DNA of 64,000 bases from Cellulomonas fengjieae (GTDB taxonomy: Bacteria > Actinomycetota > Actinomycetes > Actinomycetales > Cellulomonadaceae): the NCBI RefSeq assembly GCF_018388465.1, contig NZ_CP074404.1:186001-250000 (forward strand). The letters run 5' to 3'. The notes under the pieces were generated by a model. The model was not told the origin of the DNA and made no database searches. It saw only the letters and a program-made list of their open reading frames with translations. This document shows, one piece after another, positions 56,711 through 64,000 of the stretch. Each line of letters begins with the position of its first letter. The first letter of the stretch is position 1. The position numbers and the translations under genes are program-made.

Positions 56711-57414
56711 TCCTCCGGGGAGCCGAATCGCGACCGCAGGTAGCCCGCGTAGCCGCCGGGGGTGCGGCCGACCAGGCGCCCCGAGGTGAGCACGTCGCAG
56801 GCGTCCGTCGCGACGACCCGCGCGCCGTCCCGGACCAGCGCGGCCACCAGGTCGACGTCCTCGTGCTCGGGCAGGTCGGGGAAGCCGCCCGCCCGCAGGT
56901 AGGCGTCCGCCCGGACGCCCAGGTTGGCGCCGTGCACGTGGCCGTTCGGCCGACCGCGCACGCGGGTGGCGCGCCACGCGGCCAGCTGGCTCGCGGTGAG
57001 CTCGGCCGGATCCGGGCGCACGGTCCCGACCACCACGTCGGCGCCGGCGTCGGCCAGCCGGACCTGCTCGAGGATCCACCCCTCCGGGACGGCGGAGTCC
57101 GCGTCGGTGCTGGCGACCCACGTCCCTCGCTCCGGGGCGGCGGACCGTGCGAGCGCGTCGCACACCCCGGCCGCCCGCGCCGCTCCGGCGCGTCCGGCGC
57201 CGAGCTCGACCAGCCGCAGGTCCCGGTGCCCGAGCGCCACCGTGCGGGTGCCGTCGGTGCACCGGTCGAGCACCAGCACCAGGTCGACCGTCAGGTCCGG
57301 GCGCGCCAGCCGGGCGGCCCGCCGGGCCACCTGCAGCGCGTCCAGGCACCTGCCCACCAGCTGCTCCTCGTCCCGGGCCGGGACGACGACCGCGACGTGC
57401 TCGATGCGCCTCAC
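56692..57414 (-). CDS. Family 2 glycosyltransferase
   Basis: 240 residues. GT-A motifs: VAVVVPARDEEQLVGRCLDA, DLVLVLDRCTDGT, ASTDADSAVPEGW (DxD region), and EHEDVDLVAALVRDG. No membrane segment. The GTG start overlaps the stop of the upstream deacetylase/methyltransferase gene (GTGA). As third gene of a coupled operon with a PIG-L deacetylase it probably works on an N-acetyl sugar or a glycoconjugate, but acceptor and donor are unknown. Confidence 0.87.
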   Translation of the reverse strand: MRRIEHVAVVVPARDEEQLVGRCLDALQVARRAARLARPDLTVDLVLVLDRCTDGTRTVALGHRDLRLVELGAGRAGAARAAGVCDALARSAAPERGTWVASTDADSAVPEGWILEQVRLADAGADVVVGTVRPDPAELTASQLAAWRATRVRGRPNGHVHGANLGVRADAYLRAGGFPDLPEHEDVDLVAALVRDGARVVATDACDVLTSGRLVGRTPGGYAGYLRSRFGSPEDQAESA

Positions 57415-58769
57415 GCGAGGCCCGTCCGCTCGGCGACCGAGCGCGGGTCGTCGCCGTACACGTCGAGCAGCAGGTCCGCCTCGCGGTGCTCGGCCAGCAG
57501 GCTGAGGTCGAGGGTGCGACGCAGCACGCGGTGCACCTCGTCACCGCCGAGCGGGTAGGCCTCCACCGGATGACGCCAGTGGCACGCCAGGAGCGTGCCG
57601 CCAGGGGCGAGCGTGGCCCGCAGGTCCGCCAGCACCCGCTCCAGCGTCGGGCGGGAGAAGTAGTAGCCGACCTCGGACAGGACCACCAGGTCGAACGGAC
57701 CCGCCGGGACGGCATCCGCGACGTCCGCGACCTCGACGCGTACGTGGGGCAGGCCGGCGACCCGGGTGCGGGCGCGCGCGACCGCCTCCGCGGACACGTC
57801 GACGGCCAGCAGGTGGTCGGCCCGCCCGGCGAGCTGCTGCGTGAGCACCCCGATGCCGCAGCCGATCTCCAGCACCCGCCCGTACCTCGCCGCCGGCAGC
57901 GCGGCGAGGGTCAGCGCGCGCTTGCGCTCCTCGTACCAGCGGTCGGTGTACCCCCAGGGGTCCTCGTGCCGGTCGTACGTCGCGTCGAAGAACTCGCCCG
58001 GCAGCGTGTCCCGGGCCTCGCCCGCCGCGACGACCACCTCGACGTCACGGTCGAACGTCCGCAGGAACGCCGGGTGCAGCGTCGGGGCGTCGCGCGGGTC
58101 GGACGACAGCGCGGTCACCTGCGTGACGTGCGCGGCCACCGCGCGCTGCTTGCGGACCACCGACCGGTCCGAGAGCTCGACCACCCGCATCCGGTCCCAG
58201 GGCACCCGCGCGTCGTCGGGCGTCGCCCAGTGCCACAGCCACAGCGGGTACTCCAGCAGCGTGCACCCCAGCTCGTCGGCCAGCGCCGCGCAGATCTCGC
58301 CGACGATCCGGTGGTCCCGGTGCCCGTCGCCGCGCCACGGAGCCACGAGCTGGTCGACCTGCGCGCCGTCGGACAGCAGGCCGCGCAGGTCGTCCTCGAT
58401 GGCGTCACGGGCCTCGCGCAGGCCGCCGTCCGCGTGCCCGAGCATCGTGATCGCCGAGTCCGGCGACAGCAGGTGCACCGCCTCCACCACCTCGGCCCAG
58501 CGACGGGTGGCCAGCGCGTCCGGGTCGAGCGTGGGCGAACCGGGGTGGGAGGCGGCGCCGTCGGACACGATCACGACGTCGGCCGGGTGCCCGGCGTCGG
58601 CCAGCTCCGCGAGGATCCCGCCCGCGCCCAGCGTCTCGTCGTCGGGGTGCGCCGCGACCACGACCGTGCGGCCCGTCCGGCGCAGCGCGAGCGCGGGGAG
58701 GGCGCCCAGGCGCGGGTCGGCGGACCACCGACCGGCGGGCGTGCCGGGCGCGCGGCCGTCGAACGTCAC
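57411..58769 (-). CDS. Fusion of PIG-L deacetylase and SAM-dependent methyltransferase
   Basis: 452 residues. Residues 30-250 are a PIG-L/LmbE Zn deacetylase (VVVAAHPDDETLGAGG at 36-51, RGDGHRDHRIVGE with the zinc His pair at 150-153). Residues 260-452 are a class I methyltransferase (VLEIGCGIGVLTQQLAG at 299-315, then VDVSAEAVARARTRV). GTG at 58769 is chosen: it overlaps the upstream stop and has GGAGG 7 nt before it. The enzyme would de-N-acetylate an amino sugar or similar substrate and methylate the product. The long upstream frame is antisense-type noise over the dehydrogenase gene. Confidence 0.88.
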   Translation of the reverse strand: MTFDGRAPGTPAGRWSADPRLGALPALALRRTGRTVVVAAHPDDETLGAGGILAELADAGHPADVVIVSDGAASHPGSPTLDPDALATRRWAEVVEAVHLLSPDSAITMLGHADGGLREARDAIEDDLRGLLSDGAQVDQLVAPWRGDGHRDHRIVGEICAALADELGCTLLEYPLWLWHWATPDDARVPWDRMRVVELSDRSVVRKQRAVAAHVTQVTALSSDPRDAPTLHPAFLRTFDRDVEVVVAAGEARDTLPGEFFDATYDRHEDPWGYTDRWYEERKRALTLAALPAARYGRVLEIGCGIGVLTQQLAGRADHLLAVDVSAEAVARARTRVAGLPHVRVEVADVADAVPAGPFDLVVLSEVGYYFSRPTLERVLADLRATLAPGGTLLACHWRHPVEAYPLGGDEVHRVLRRTLDLSLLAEHREADLLLDVYGDDPRSVAERTGLA

Positions 58770-59785
58770 CACGGTGCCTCCCGTGACGCGAGCGCCGTGC
58801 CGAGGGACGCGTCGTCGCGCTCGGCGTGCTGCTGGCGCACGTAGACCTGCAGGTCGGCGACGCGCTTGGCGTGCTCCTCCTCGAGTGCGAGCGGTGCCGG
58901 GCCGAGGGCGTGCCCGACCCGGGCGACCACGTCCTCGCACACGAGGGCCACCGTCGCGCGGACGCGCTTGGCCAGCAGACGCCCCTCGGGGGCGCCCAGG
59001 GTGTGCGCGTCGACCAGGGCCGCCGCCTCGGCCAGTGCCCGCCGGGCGTCCTCGAGCCGGTGGTCGACCGCGCCGAGGTGCATGGCGAGGAGCGGGTCGT
59101 CGCGCCGCGCGGCCTCCGCGTGCAGGCGCCGGCCGAGGCCGACCGCGCCCCCGAACCAGCACGCGGCGACGCCGATGCCACCCCACCAGAACCCGGGCCG
59201 CTCCAGGTACCAGCCGGGACCGCCGACGGGTTTCGCGGGCACGTCGTCGAACGCCACGGGGGTGCTCGGGATCTCCGCCAGGCCCCGGGAGACCCAGGCC
59301 TGGTCGACCAGGCGCACGCCGCTCTGGCGCAGGTCGACCGCGAACAGCCCGCGCCCGCCGTCCGGCAGGTGCGCGGTGACCAGCGCCGAGTCCAGCACGC
59401 CGGCCAAGGAGCACCAGGGCTTGGTGCCGCGCAACCGCCAGCCGTCGTCGCGCTCGGCGTCATCGCGCCCGGCGTCGACCCGCACGCCCGGACCTTCGGC
59501 CGCGAACACGCCCCAGGTCCCGCCGCTGTCGGGGATGCCGGCCTGGGCGAGGATCGCGCGCGCGTCCAGGTGCGGCTCGACCGCCCGCGCCACGCCGAGG
59601 TCGGCGGCGCCGAGCGTGGCGAGCAGCTCCCAGAGCCGCGCCGTGGCGCCGCCGCCGGGCACGAGGTCGGTGGACCAGGTCGGGACGACGCGCAGCGCCT
59701 CCTCGACCGTCCCGGGCACGTCGGCGACCGCCGGAGTCGCGAACGGGGACAGGCTCACGTGGCCGGACAGGCTCGTGCCGACCAT
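58766..59785 (-). CDS. Acyl-CoA dehydrogenase family protein
   Basis: 339 residues, shorter than catabolic acyl-CoA dehydrogenases (about 380). The FAD domain features are partial: GTWGVFAAEGPGV, WRLRGTKPWCSLAGVLDSAL (the typical G-x-K-x-W beta-strand), and the C-terminal helical part beginning GGIGVAACWFGGAVGLGRRL. The usual catalytic Glu is not obvious. It probably acts as a flavin dehydrogenase or monooxygenase in the same pathway as the two coupled downstream genes. GGAG precedes the ATG. Confidence 0.8.
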   Translation of the reverse strand: MVGTSLSGHVSLSPFATPAVADVPGTVEEALRVVPTWSTDLVPGGGATARLWELLATLGAADLGVARAVEPHLDARAILAQAGIPDSGGTWGVFAAEGPGVRVDAGRDDAERDDGWRLRGTKPWCSLAGVLDSALVTAHLPDGGRGLFAVDLRQSGVRLVDQAWVSRGLAEIPSTPVAFDDVPAKPVGGPGWYLERPGFWWGGIGVAACWFGGAVGLGRRLHAEAARRDDPLLAMHLGAVDHRLEDARRALAEAAALVDAHTLGAPEGRLLAKRVRATVALVCEDVVARVGHALGPAPLALEEEHAKRVADLQVYVRQQHAERDDASLGTALASREAPW

Positions 59786-59931
59786 CGTTGCCGCTCCGTG
59801 GTGCCAGGTCGGTCCGCTCGTCGATCCGACGTGACAGGATCATCACCGCGACCCGCCGATCGCGCGAGCCGAGCCGTACGAGCGGCGCCGTGGCAGGGTC
59901 GGAGAGTGCACCCCGGCGCAGGGCGGAACCG

Positions 59932-60963
59932 ATGAGCGAGCTCGACGACGTCGCCGACGACCTCTACTCCGGGCCACCCGCCGAGTTCGTCGCCCGCCGC
60001 GACGCCGCGGTCAGGGCCGCCCGCGCCGACAAGGACCGGGAGCTGGCCACGGCCATCGGCGAGCTGCGCAAGCCGACCGTGTCCGCCTGGCTGGTCAACC
60101 TCCTCGTGCGCAGCGACGCCGCCCTCCCCGCGCAGATCGTCGCGCTCGGTGAGGGGCTGCGTGATGCGGAGCGGTCGCTGGACGGACCCGCCCTGCGCGA
60201 CCTGTCGAAGCAGCGCCGCCAGCTGGTCCGCTCCCTGGTCGCGCGCGCCCGTGGCCTGGCCAAGCCGTCCGGTCAGAAGATCGGCGATGCGGTCGTGCAG
60301 GAGCTCGACGCCACCCTCACCGCCGCGCTGGCCGACCCCGCCGTGGCCCGCGACGTCCTGTCGGGACGCCTCACCGCCGCGCGCGAGTACGCGGGGTTCG
60401 GCGCCGCGGACTCGGCAGAAGGGGACGCGGCTGCTCCGGCCCCTGCCCCGAAGCCGCCCAAGCCCGCGAAGAGCGCCCCGGCGCGCGGGAAGCTGCGCCT
60501 CGTGGGGGAGTCGGAGCGTGCCGAGCCGACGAAGGAGACGGGTGAGTCGGCCGCCGAGCGGGACCGCCGCCGCCGCCGCGAGGAGCGTGAGCAGCGAGCC
60601 CGCGATGAGGCGCAGGCCGCGTGGGAGCAGGCCGAGCGCGCGGCGGCCGAGGCCCGGCAGCGTCACGACGCCGCGGTCGCGGCCCGCGAGGAGAGCGCGG
60701 CCGAGGTGGCTCGGGCCGAGGAGGCCGCCGCCCGCGCCCACGAGGAGGAGGACGACCTGGTCCGCGCGCTCGCGGAGGCCCGGCGCCGCCTCGCCGCCGC
60801 CGGCAAGGCCGCGACGATCGCGGACAAGGAGGTCGGGACCACGCAGCAGACCCTGCGGGCCGACGAGCGCGAGCTCGCGACCGCCGAGCGTGAGCTCCAC
60901 CGCGCCGAGCGCGCCCGCGACTCGGCCGCCGCCACCCGCGACGCGGTCACCTCCGAAGCCTGA
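59932..60963 (+). CDS. Hypothetical coiled-coil protein
   Basis: 343 residues. The N-terminal 150 residues are a helical domain (SELDDVADDLYSGPPAEFVA, KPTVSAWLVNLLVRSD) known from uncharacterised actinobacterial proteins. Residues 200-340 are an Ala/Glu/Arg-rich coiled coil after a Pro/Lys hinge (APAPKPPKPAKSAPARGK). No signal or membrane segment. GGGCGGA is a modest ribosome-binding site before the ATG. The function is unknown. Confidence 0.75.
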   Translation: MSELDDVADDLYSGPPAEFVARRDAAVRAARADKDRELATAIGELRKPTVSAWLVNLLVRSDAALPAQIVALGEGLRDAERSLDGPALRDLSKQRRQLVRSLVARARGLAKPSGQKIGDAVVQELDATLTAALADPAVARDVLSGRLTAAREYAGFGAADSAEGDAAAPAPAPKPPKPAKSAPARGKLRLVGESERAEPTKETGESAAERDRRRRREEREQRARDEAQAAWEQAERAAAEARQRHDAAVAAREESAAEVARAEEAAARAHEEEDDLVRALAEARRRLAAAGKAATIADKEVGTTQQTLRADERELATAERELHRAERARDSAAATRDAVTSEA

Positions 60964-61015
60964 CCCCCGGCCACCCCACGGTCGGGAAGGATGGTCGGCG
61001 ACGTCAGGAGGAGCC

Positions 61016-61609
61016 ATGGCAGGCAGGGACGACGCTCCGCGGGTGCACGTGGAGTCCGTCGAGGAGTGGCGCGACTGGCTCCTGGCTCACCACGCGACCG
61101 AGCCGGGGGCCTGGTTGGTGTCCTGGAAGGCGTCGACCGGTCGGCCCTGCGTGCAGTACGAGCGCGCCGTCGAGGAGGCGCTCGCCGTCGGCTGGATCGA
61201 CTCCGCCGGCCGCACGCTCGACGACGAGCGCCGGATGCTCTGGTTCACCCGCCGCAAGCCCGGCAGCGGCTGGGCGCGCACCAACAAGGAGCGCATCGTC
61301 CGGCTCGAGGCCGAGGGGCGCATGACGCCGGCCGGCCGGGCGGTCATCGACGCCGCCAAGGCCGACGGTTCCTGGACCCTCCTGGACGACGTGGAGAACC
61401 TCGTCGTGCCCGACGACCTGGCCGCGGCGTTCGACCGGCACCCGGGGTCGCGGCAGAACTTCGACGCGTTCCCCCCGTCGGCGCGTCGCGCCATCCTCGA
61501 GTGGATCGTGCACGCCAAGCGTGAGGCCACCCGGACGGCCCGGCTCCAGGAGACGGCGCGGCTGGCGGCGCAGAACCTCCGCGCCAACCAGTGGAAGCCC
61601 AAGGAGTAG
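61016..61609 (+). CDS. YdeI/OmpD-associated family protein
   Basis: 197 residues. The family signature is clear: VESVEEWRDWLLAHHATEPG, then VGWIDSAGRTLDDERRMLWF, TRRKPGSGWARTNKERIVRL and a C-terminal helical part ending in RTARLQETARLAAQNLRAN. Members have been linked to bacteriocin or peptide tolerance, but the mechanism is not known. AGGAGGAG precedes the ATG. Confidence 0.9.
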   Translation: MAGRDDAPRVHVESVEEWRDWLLAHHATEPGAWLVSWKASTGRPCVQYERAVEEALAVGWIDSAGRTLDDERRMLWFTRRKPGSGWARTNKERIVRLEAEGRMTPAGRAVIDAAKADGSWTLLDDVENLVVPDDLAAAFDRHPGSRQNFDAFPPSARRAILEWIVHAKREATRTARLQETARLAAQNLRANQWKPKE

Positions 61610-61675
61610 GCATCGCCGCAGGTCAGCGACCGCTTTGGTAGTGAGCCTCCGGCGCAGGTACCCTGTGCTGGACCT

Positions 61676-61764
61676 GGAGACGTCGCATAGCCCGGTCTAG
61701 TGCGCGACCCTGCTAAGGTCGTGAAGGCGCAAGCCTTCCGTGGGTTCAAATCCCACCGTCTCCG
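61676..61764 (+). tRNA. tRNA-Ser (GCU)
   Basis: 89 nt. The acceptor stem is GGAGACG/CGTCTCC, the anticodon loop CTGCTAA on a five-pair stem gives GCU, and there is a long variable arm. The T-loop is GGTTCAAATCC. A TACCCT box lies about 12 nt upstream. 3' CCA is not encoded. Confidence 0.96.
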
Positions 61765-61774
61765 CTCAACAGTT

Positions 61775-61802
61775 CAGCTCGAACCCCTCAGGGTTCGGGC
61801 TG
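61775..61802. terminator. Terminator hairpin between tRNA-Ser(GCU) and ltrA
   Basis: A 12-bp stem with one G.U pair and a CTCA loop lies just after the tRNA. It covers the stop codon of the convergent ltrA gene and so may end both transcripts. Confidence 0.65.
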
Positions 61803-63002
61803 TTGCTGTGTACGGGCCCGCACGACGTCGCCGACGATCACCGCGAGCAGCACGCCGTTCGACAGCCAGTTCAGGCCGAGCGGCGTCAGCACATCGCGTA
61901 GGCCGAACAGCGCCAGCACCAGCACGACGCCGGCCAGGTGCGCCGCGGACCACCGGCCACCGGTCGCCCGTCGGAAGAACGCGTTGCCCAGCAGGTACAC
62001 GGCCGCGGCTCCGCAGATGAGCCCGGCGGTCCACGTGTCGGTGTGCCCGACGGGGTGCAGGAGCACGAGCTCGTCGGCGACGGCGGTCAGGACGATGCCC
62101 GCGATGAGCAGGAACGGGACGTAGGTGTAGGCGGTCTGGGCGACCATCCCGGGGTCGGCGCGGGAGGACAGGTAGGCGGTGGCCGAGTGCTCCGACCGGT
62201 CGAAGAACAGCAGCCACATGAGCACGGTGCTGGCGAACGCGGCGAGGAACGCGAGCAGCGTCGTCGCGTCGAGCTCGAGCTCTGCGAACGCGGTGCCGGT
62301 GACGATGATCGACTCGCCCAGGCTGAGGATGAGGAACAGCGACACGCGCTCGGCCATGTGCGACCCGCGCACGGCCCACGTGGTCGGGTCCGTCGGCCCC
62401 ATCCCGGGCACCCAGAACAGGGCACGCGGACCGGCGGCGTCCAGCAGGGCCGCGACGGCCCAGAGCGCCAGCCGCGTGGTGTCGTCGGCGAGCGCACCCG
62501 CGATCCAGAACGCCCCGGACACGCTCACCCACACCGTGATCCGCACGAAGTTGACCGCGTTCTCGGGCCAGTGCCGGCCCATCGCCCACACGGTGAACAG
62601 CGTGCGACCCACCTGGATGAGCACGAACGGGACCGCGAAGAGCAGCGCCTTCCCGTCGAACGCCTCCGGGATGGCGCTCGACATGAGCAGCCCGAGCAGC
62701 ATGAGGACCAGCAGCATCGTGCGGACCGGCACCTTCTCCGGGTCCAGCCAGTTGGTCACCCACGTGGTGTCGATCCACAGCCACCACACCGCCCAGCCGA
62801 GGACCAGCGTGTGCAGCAGCGTGGTCAGGTCCGGGTGGGCGATGAGACCGTGCGACAGCTGCGTGATGGCGAACACGAACACGAGGTCGAAGAAGAGCTC
62901 GACGTACCCCACCCGGCTGCCGTCGTGGGCGTCCCCCTGCCGCAGCACGTTCGCGCGCATGCCCCACCGGCCGCCACCGGTGCGCTGCGAGCTCGACGCC
63001 AT
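61788..63002 (-). CDS. ltrA: Low temperature requirement protein A (LtrA)
   Basis: 404 residues, about ten to twelve membrane segments. The family hallmark is YVELFFDLVFVFAITQLSHGL near residue 35, then WWLWIDTTWVTNWLDPE and LGESIIVTG. LtrA was named from a cold-sensitive Listeria mutant; its transport substrate is not known. ATG at 63002 is chosen: AGGA (within CAGGAT) lies 9 nt upstream. Twenty further in-frame codons upstream are Arg-rich and lack a start context. Confidence 0.88.
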   Translation of the reverse strand: MASSSQRTGGGRWGMRANVLRQGDAHDGSRVGYVELFFDLVFVFAITQLSHGLIAHPDLTTLLHTLVLGWAVWWLWIDTTWVTNWLDPEKVPVRTMLLVLMLLGLLMSSAIPEAFDGKALLFAVPFVLIQVGRTLFTVWAMGRHWPENAVNFVRITVWVSVSGAFWIAGALADDTTRLALWAVAALLDAAGPRALFWVPGMGPTDPTTWAVRGSHMAERVSLFLILSLGESIIVTGTAFAELELDATTLLAFLAAFASTVLMWLLFFDRSEHSATAYLSSRADPGMVAQTAYTYVPFLLIAGIVLTAVADELVLLHPVGHTDTWTAGLICGAAAVYLLGNAFFRRATGGRWSAAHLAGVVLVLALFGLRDVLTPLGLNWLSNGVLLAVIVGDVVRARTQQQPEP

Positions 63003-63098
63003 GGGCGCGATCCTGTCACGGGACGTGCGCCGCTTCACGGCCCGGTTTGGGGGAGCGGCCACCGACCTGTATCGTCATCTGCGGCCCTGCGGGGCCAT

Positions 63099-63171
63099 GC
63101 GCCCGTAGCTCAATGGATAGAGCATCTGACTACGGATCAGAAGGTTGGGGGTTCGAGTCCCTTCGGGCGCA
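63099..63171 (+). tRNA. tRNA-Arg (ACG)
   Basis: 73 nt. The acceptor stem is GCGCCCG/CGGGCGC, the anticodon loop CTACGGA gives ACG (read as ICG after deamination), and the T-loop is GGTTCGAGTCC. 3' CCA is not encoded; a hairpin terminator follows. Confidence 0.97.
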
Positions 63172-63179
63172 CAGCGAAA

Positions 63180-63210
63180 GAGGCCCGGTCCGCTCAGCGG
63201 ATCGGGCCTC
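63180..63210 (+). terminator. Terminator after tRNA-Arg
   Basis: A 14-bp stem with one G.U pair and a TCA loop, followed by GTTCT. It ends the tRNA transcript. Confidence 0.75.
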
Positions 63211-63239
63211 GTTCTGTCTGCTGCCTGCTGCCTGGGGGG

Positions 63240-63413
63240 CTACCGGCGGGCGCGCAGCGGGTGCAGGTGCGGCCGGTGACGGTGGGGGGCTCGCGCCGCC
63301 TTCCCGGACTTCTCGAGGTGGGTGCGGTGCTGCTCGAGGCGCACCTCCAGCTCGTGTTCCTGGTGGCGGTACATGGCGATGGCGAGATCGGGGTGCACGG
63401 GGGTTCTCCTCAT
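63240..63413 (-). CDS. Small hypothetical protein
   Basis: 57 residues from ATG 63413. The sequence has an HPDLAIAMYRHQEHELEVRL helix and a His/Arg-rich tail, like small soluble proteins often annotated in Micrococcales. No clear ribosome-binding site is seen and no function is known. Confidence 0.4.
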   Translation of the reverse strand: MRRTPVHPDLAIAMYRHQEHELEVRLEQHRTHLEKSGKAARAPHRHRPHLHPLRARR

Positions 63414-63562
63414 TGAGCAACCGGTGGTGATGACGTGGCTCGTGGCCGACACCCACTGTCCTCGCTCCGGGCGGTCGGCGCAGCAATCCGCACCGCGTGT
63501 CACCCGGTCGCCGCGCCGGCGCCGTCGGCAGGGGGAACATCCAGGCTCGGTCCTAGGTTCAA

Positions 63563-63589
63563 CATATCGTCTGTGCAACATACGATATG
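63563..63589. promoter_or_regulatory. Operator-like palindrome overlapping the -10 box
   Basis: CATATCGT and ACGATATG form a perfect 8-bp inverted repeat with an 11-nt spacer. The right half covers the -10 box (TACGAT, 63581-63586) of the following gene, so a bound regulator would block it. Confidence 0.65.
63581..63586 (+). promoter_or_regulatory. -10 box TACGAT, leaderless start
   Basis: TACGAT is followed by 6 nt and the GTG at 63593. Confidence 0.45.
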
Positions 63590-63592
63590 GGA

Positions 63593-64000
63593 GTGGCCGA
63601 TATGGAGCTCGAGCTCGGGATCGCCGTGGACGCGGGGCCCGACGCGGGGCCGCTCGCGCAGCGGGCGGAGGCGGCAGGTCTGGACCTGGTCGTGGTGCGC
63701 GAGGGCGCGGCCCGCCTGGACCCCTGGACGACGGCGGCGTGGGTGGCGGGCAGCACGGGGCGGATCCCGGTCGGCGTGTCCCACGGCCCGGCGGGTCCGG
63801 CGGGGTACCCCGCGGTGGTGGCCAAGGCGCGGCAGAGCCTCGACGTGCTCTCGGGTCCCCGCCTGATCGACGCCGAACCCGGCTGGGTCGTCGCCCCGGC
63901 GGGTGCGCACGTCGCCGAGCTGCGGGACCTCGCCCGGACCGGGCTGCCGGTGGTCGTGCCGGTGACCGCCGTCGAGGACGTCGACCGCGTGGCGGCGCTG
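63593..64000 (+). CDS. Luciferase-like flavin monooxygenase family protein, N-terminal part
   Basis: 136 codons visible; the gene continues past the right edge. The N-terminus (ELGIAVDAGPDAGPLAQRAEAAGLDLVVVREGAARLDPWTTA) has the beta-alpha layout of the bacterial luciferase-like F420/FMN family: first strand, then an LVVV strand, then a helix starting DPWTTAAWVAG and PVGVSHGP. GTG at 63593 fits the leaderless spacing; ATG at 63587 or 63602 are alternatives. An operator palindrome covers the promoter. The substrate is unknown. Confidence 0.65.
   Translation, partial: MADMELELGIAVDAGPDAGPLAQRAEAAGLDLVVVREGAARLDPWTTAAWVAGSTGRIPVGVSHGPAGPAGYPAVVAKARQSLDVLSGPRLIDAEPGWVVAPAGAHVAELRDLARTGLPVVVPVTAVEDVDRVAAL

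Noticed and set aside
36870..61626. A shared 15-mer (ATCGCCGCAGGTCAG) just after tRNA-Ser(UGA) and just before tRNA-Ser(GCU), as attachment-site copies
   Set aside because: Several 15-base repeats are expected by chance in 64 kb of such biased composition, the second copy is upstream rather than at the 3' end of its tRNA, and the span holds mostly core genes.

Overview
The window is high-GC actinobacterial chromosome. Gene content (Bpa proteasome activator, a conservon, MsiK-type ABC importers without an ATPase, many glycoside hydrolases) and gene style (GTG starts, 1-4 nt stop/start overlaps, many leaderless starts) fit the Cellulomonas/Micrococcales area. This is inference; no 16S rRNA or other typing marker is present. 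About 54 genes are supported, plus three tRNAs (Ser-UGA, Ser-GCU, Arg-ACG).

Layout. 1-6.1 kb: end of a GH26 glycosidase translationally coupled to UDP-glucose dehydrogenase, then phosphoglucomutase, a DUF5926 protein and a GT2 glycosyltransferase; this is sugar-nucleotide and exopolysaccharide metabolism. 6-15 kb: a large membrane protein, pheA, an M48 protease, a diacylglycerol-kinase-type lipid kinase, serS and a HAD phosphatase. 15-18.5 kb: a binding-protein-dependent sugar importer without ATPase. 18.5-22.4 kb: EamA exporter, Bpa, an AGE-type sugar epimerase/isomerase and a quinone oxidoreductase. 22.6-28.6 kb: a four-gene conservon (huge sensor, roadblock, DUF742, GTPase). 28.6-30.6 kb: PIN-domain protein and DUF2252 protein. 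30.6-36.7 kb: a compact, nearly complete N-acetylglucosamine-type PTS (EIIC, two EIIB, EIIA, EI, HPr) with a DasR/NagR-like regulator and three dre-like operators. 36.8-47.2 kb: a lower-GC island abutting tRNA-Ser(UGA) that holds a 5mC methyltransferase, a candidate restriction endonuclease with a SHOCT tail, an HNH nuclease, a Vsr nuclease, a DHH-like protein, a serine recombinase, an AbiGi-like protein, an unusual Cys/His/Asp protein and several broken genes. 47.2-55.2 kb: a sucrose/fructoside regulon (LacI, GH32, ABC importer, esterase, sucrose phosphorylase). 55.2-64 kb: RNB ribonuclease, a three-gene operon (acyl-CoA dehydrogenase-like, PIG-L deacetylase/methyltransferase fusion, GT2), a coiled-coil protein, a YdeI-family protein, two tRNAs, LtrA, and the start of a luciferase-like flavoprotein.

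Regulation. A recurring TANNNT box followed by exactly 6-7 nt and then ATG/GTG marks at least fifteen genes and suggests leaderless transcription; it was used here to choose several starts. Operators recognised by symmetry are three dre-like sites for the PTS regulon, a LacI-type palindrome at the predicted +1 of the sucrose operon, and palindromes before the first sugar importer, the methyltransferase and the luciferase-like gene.
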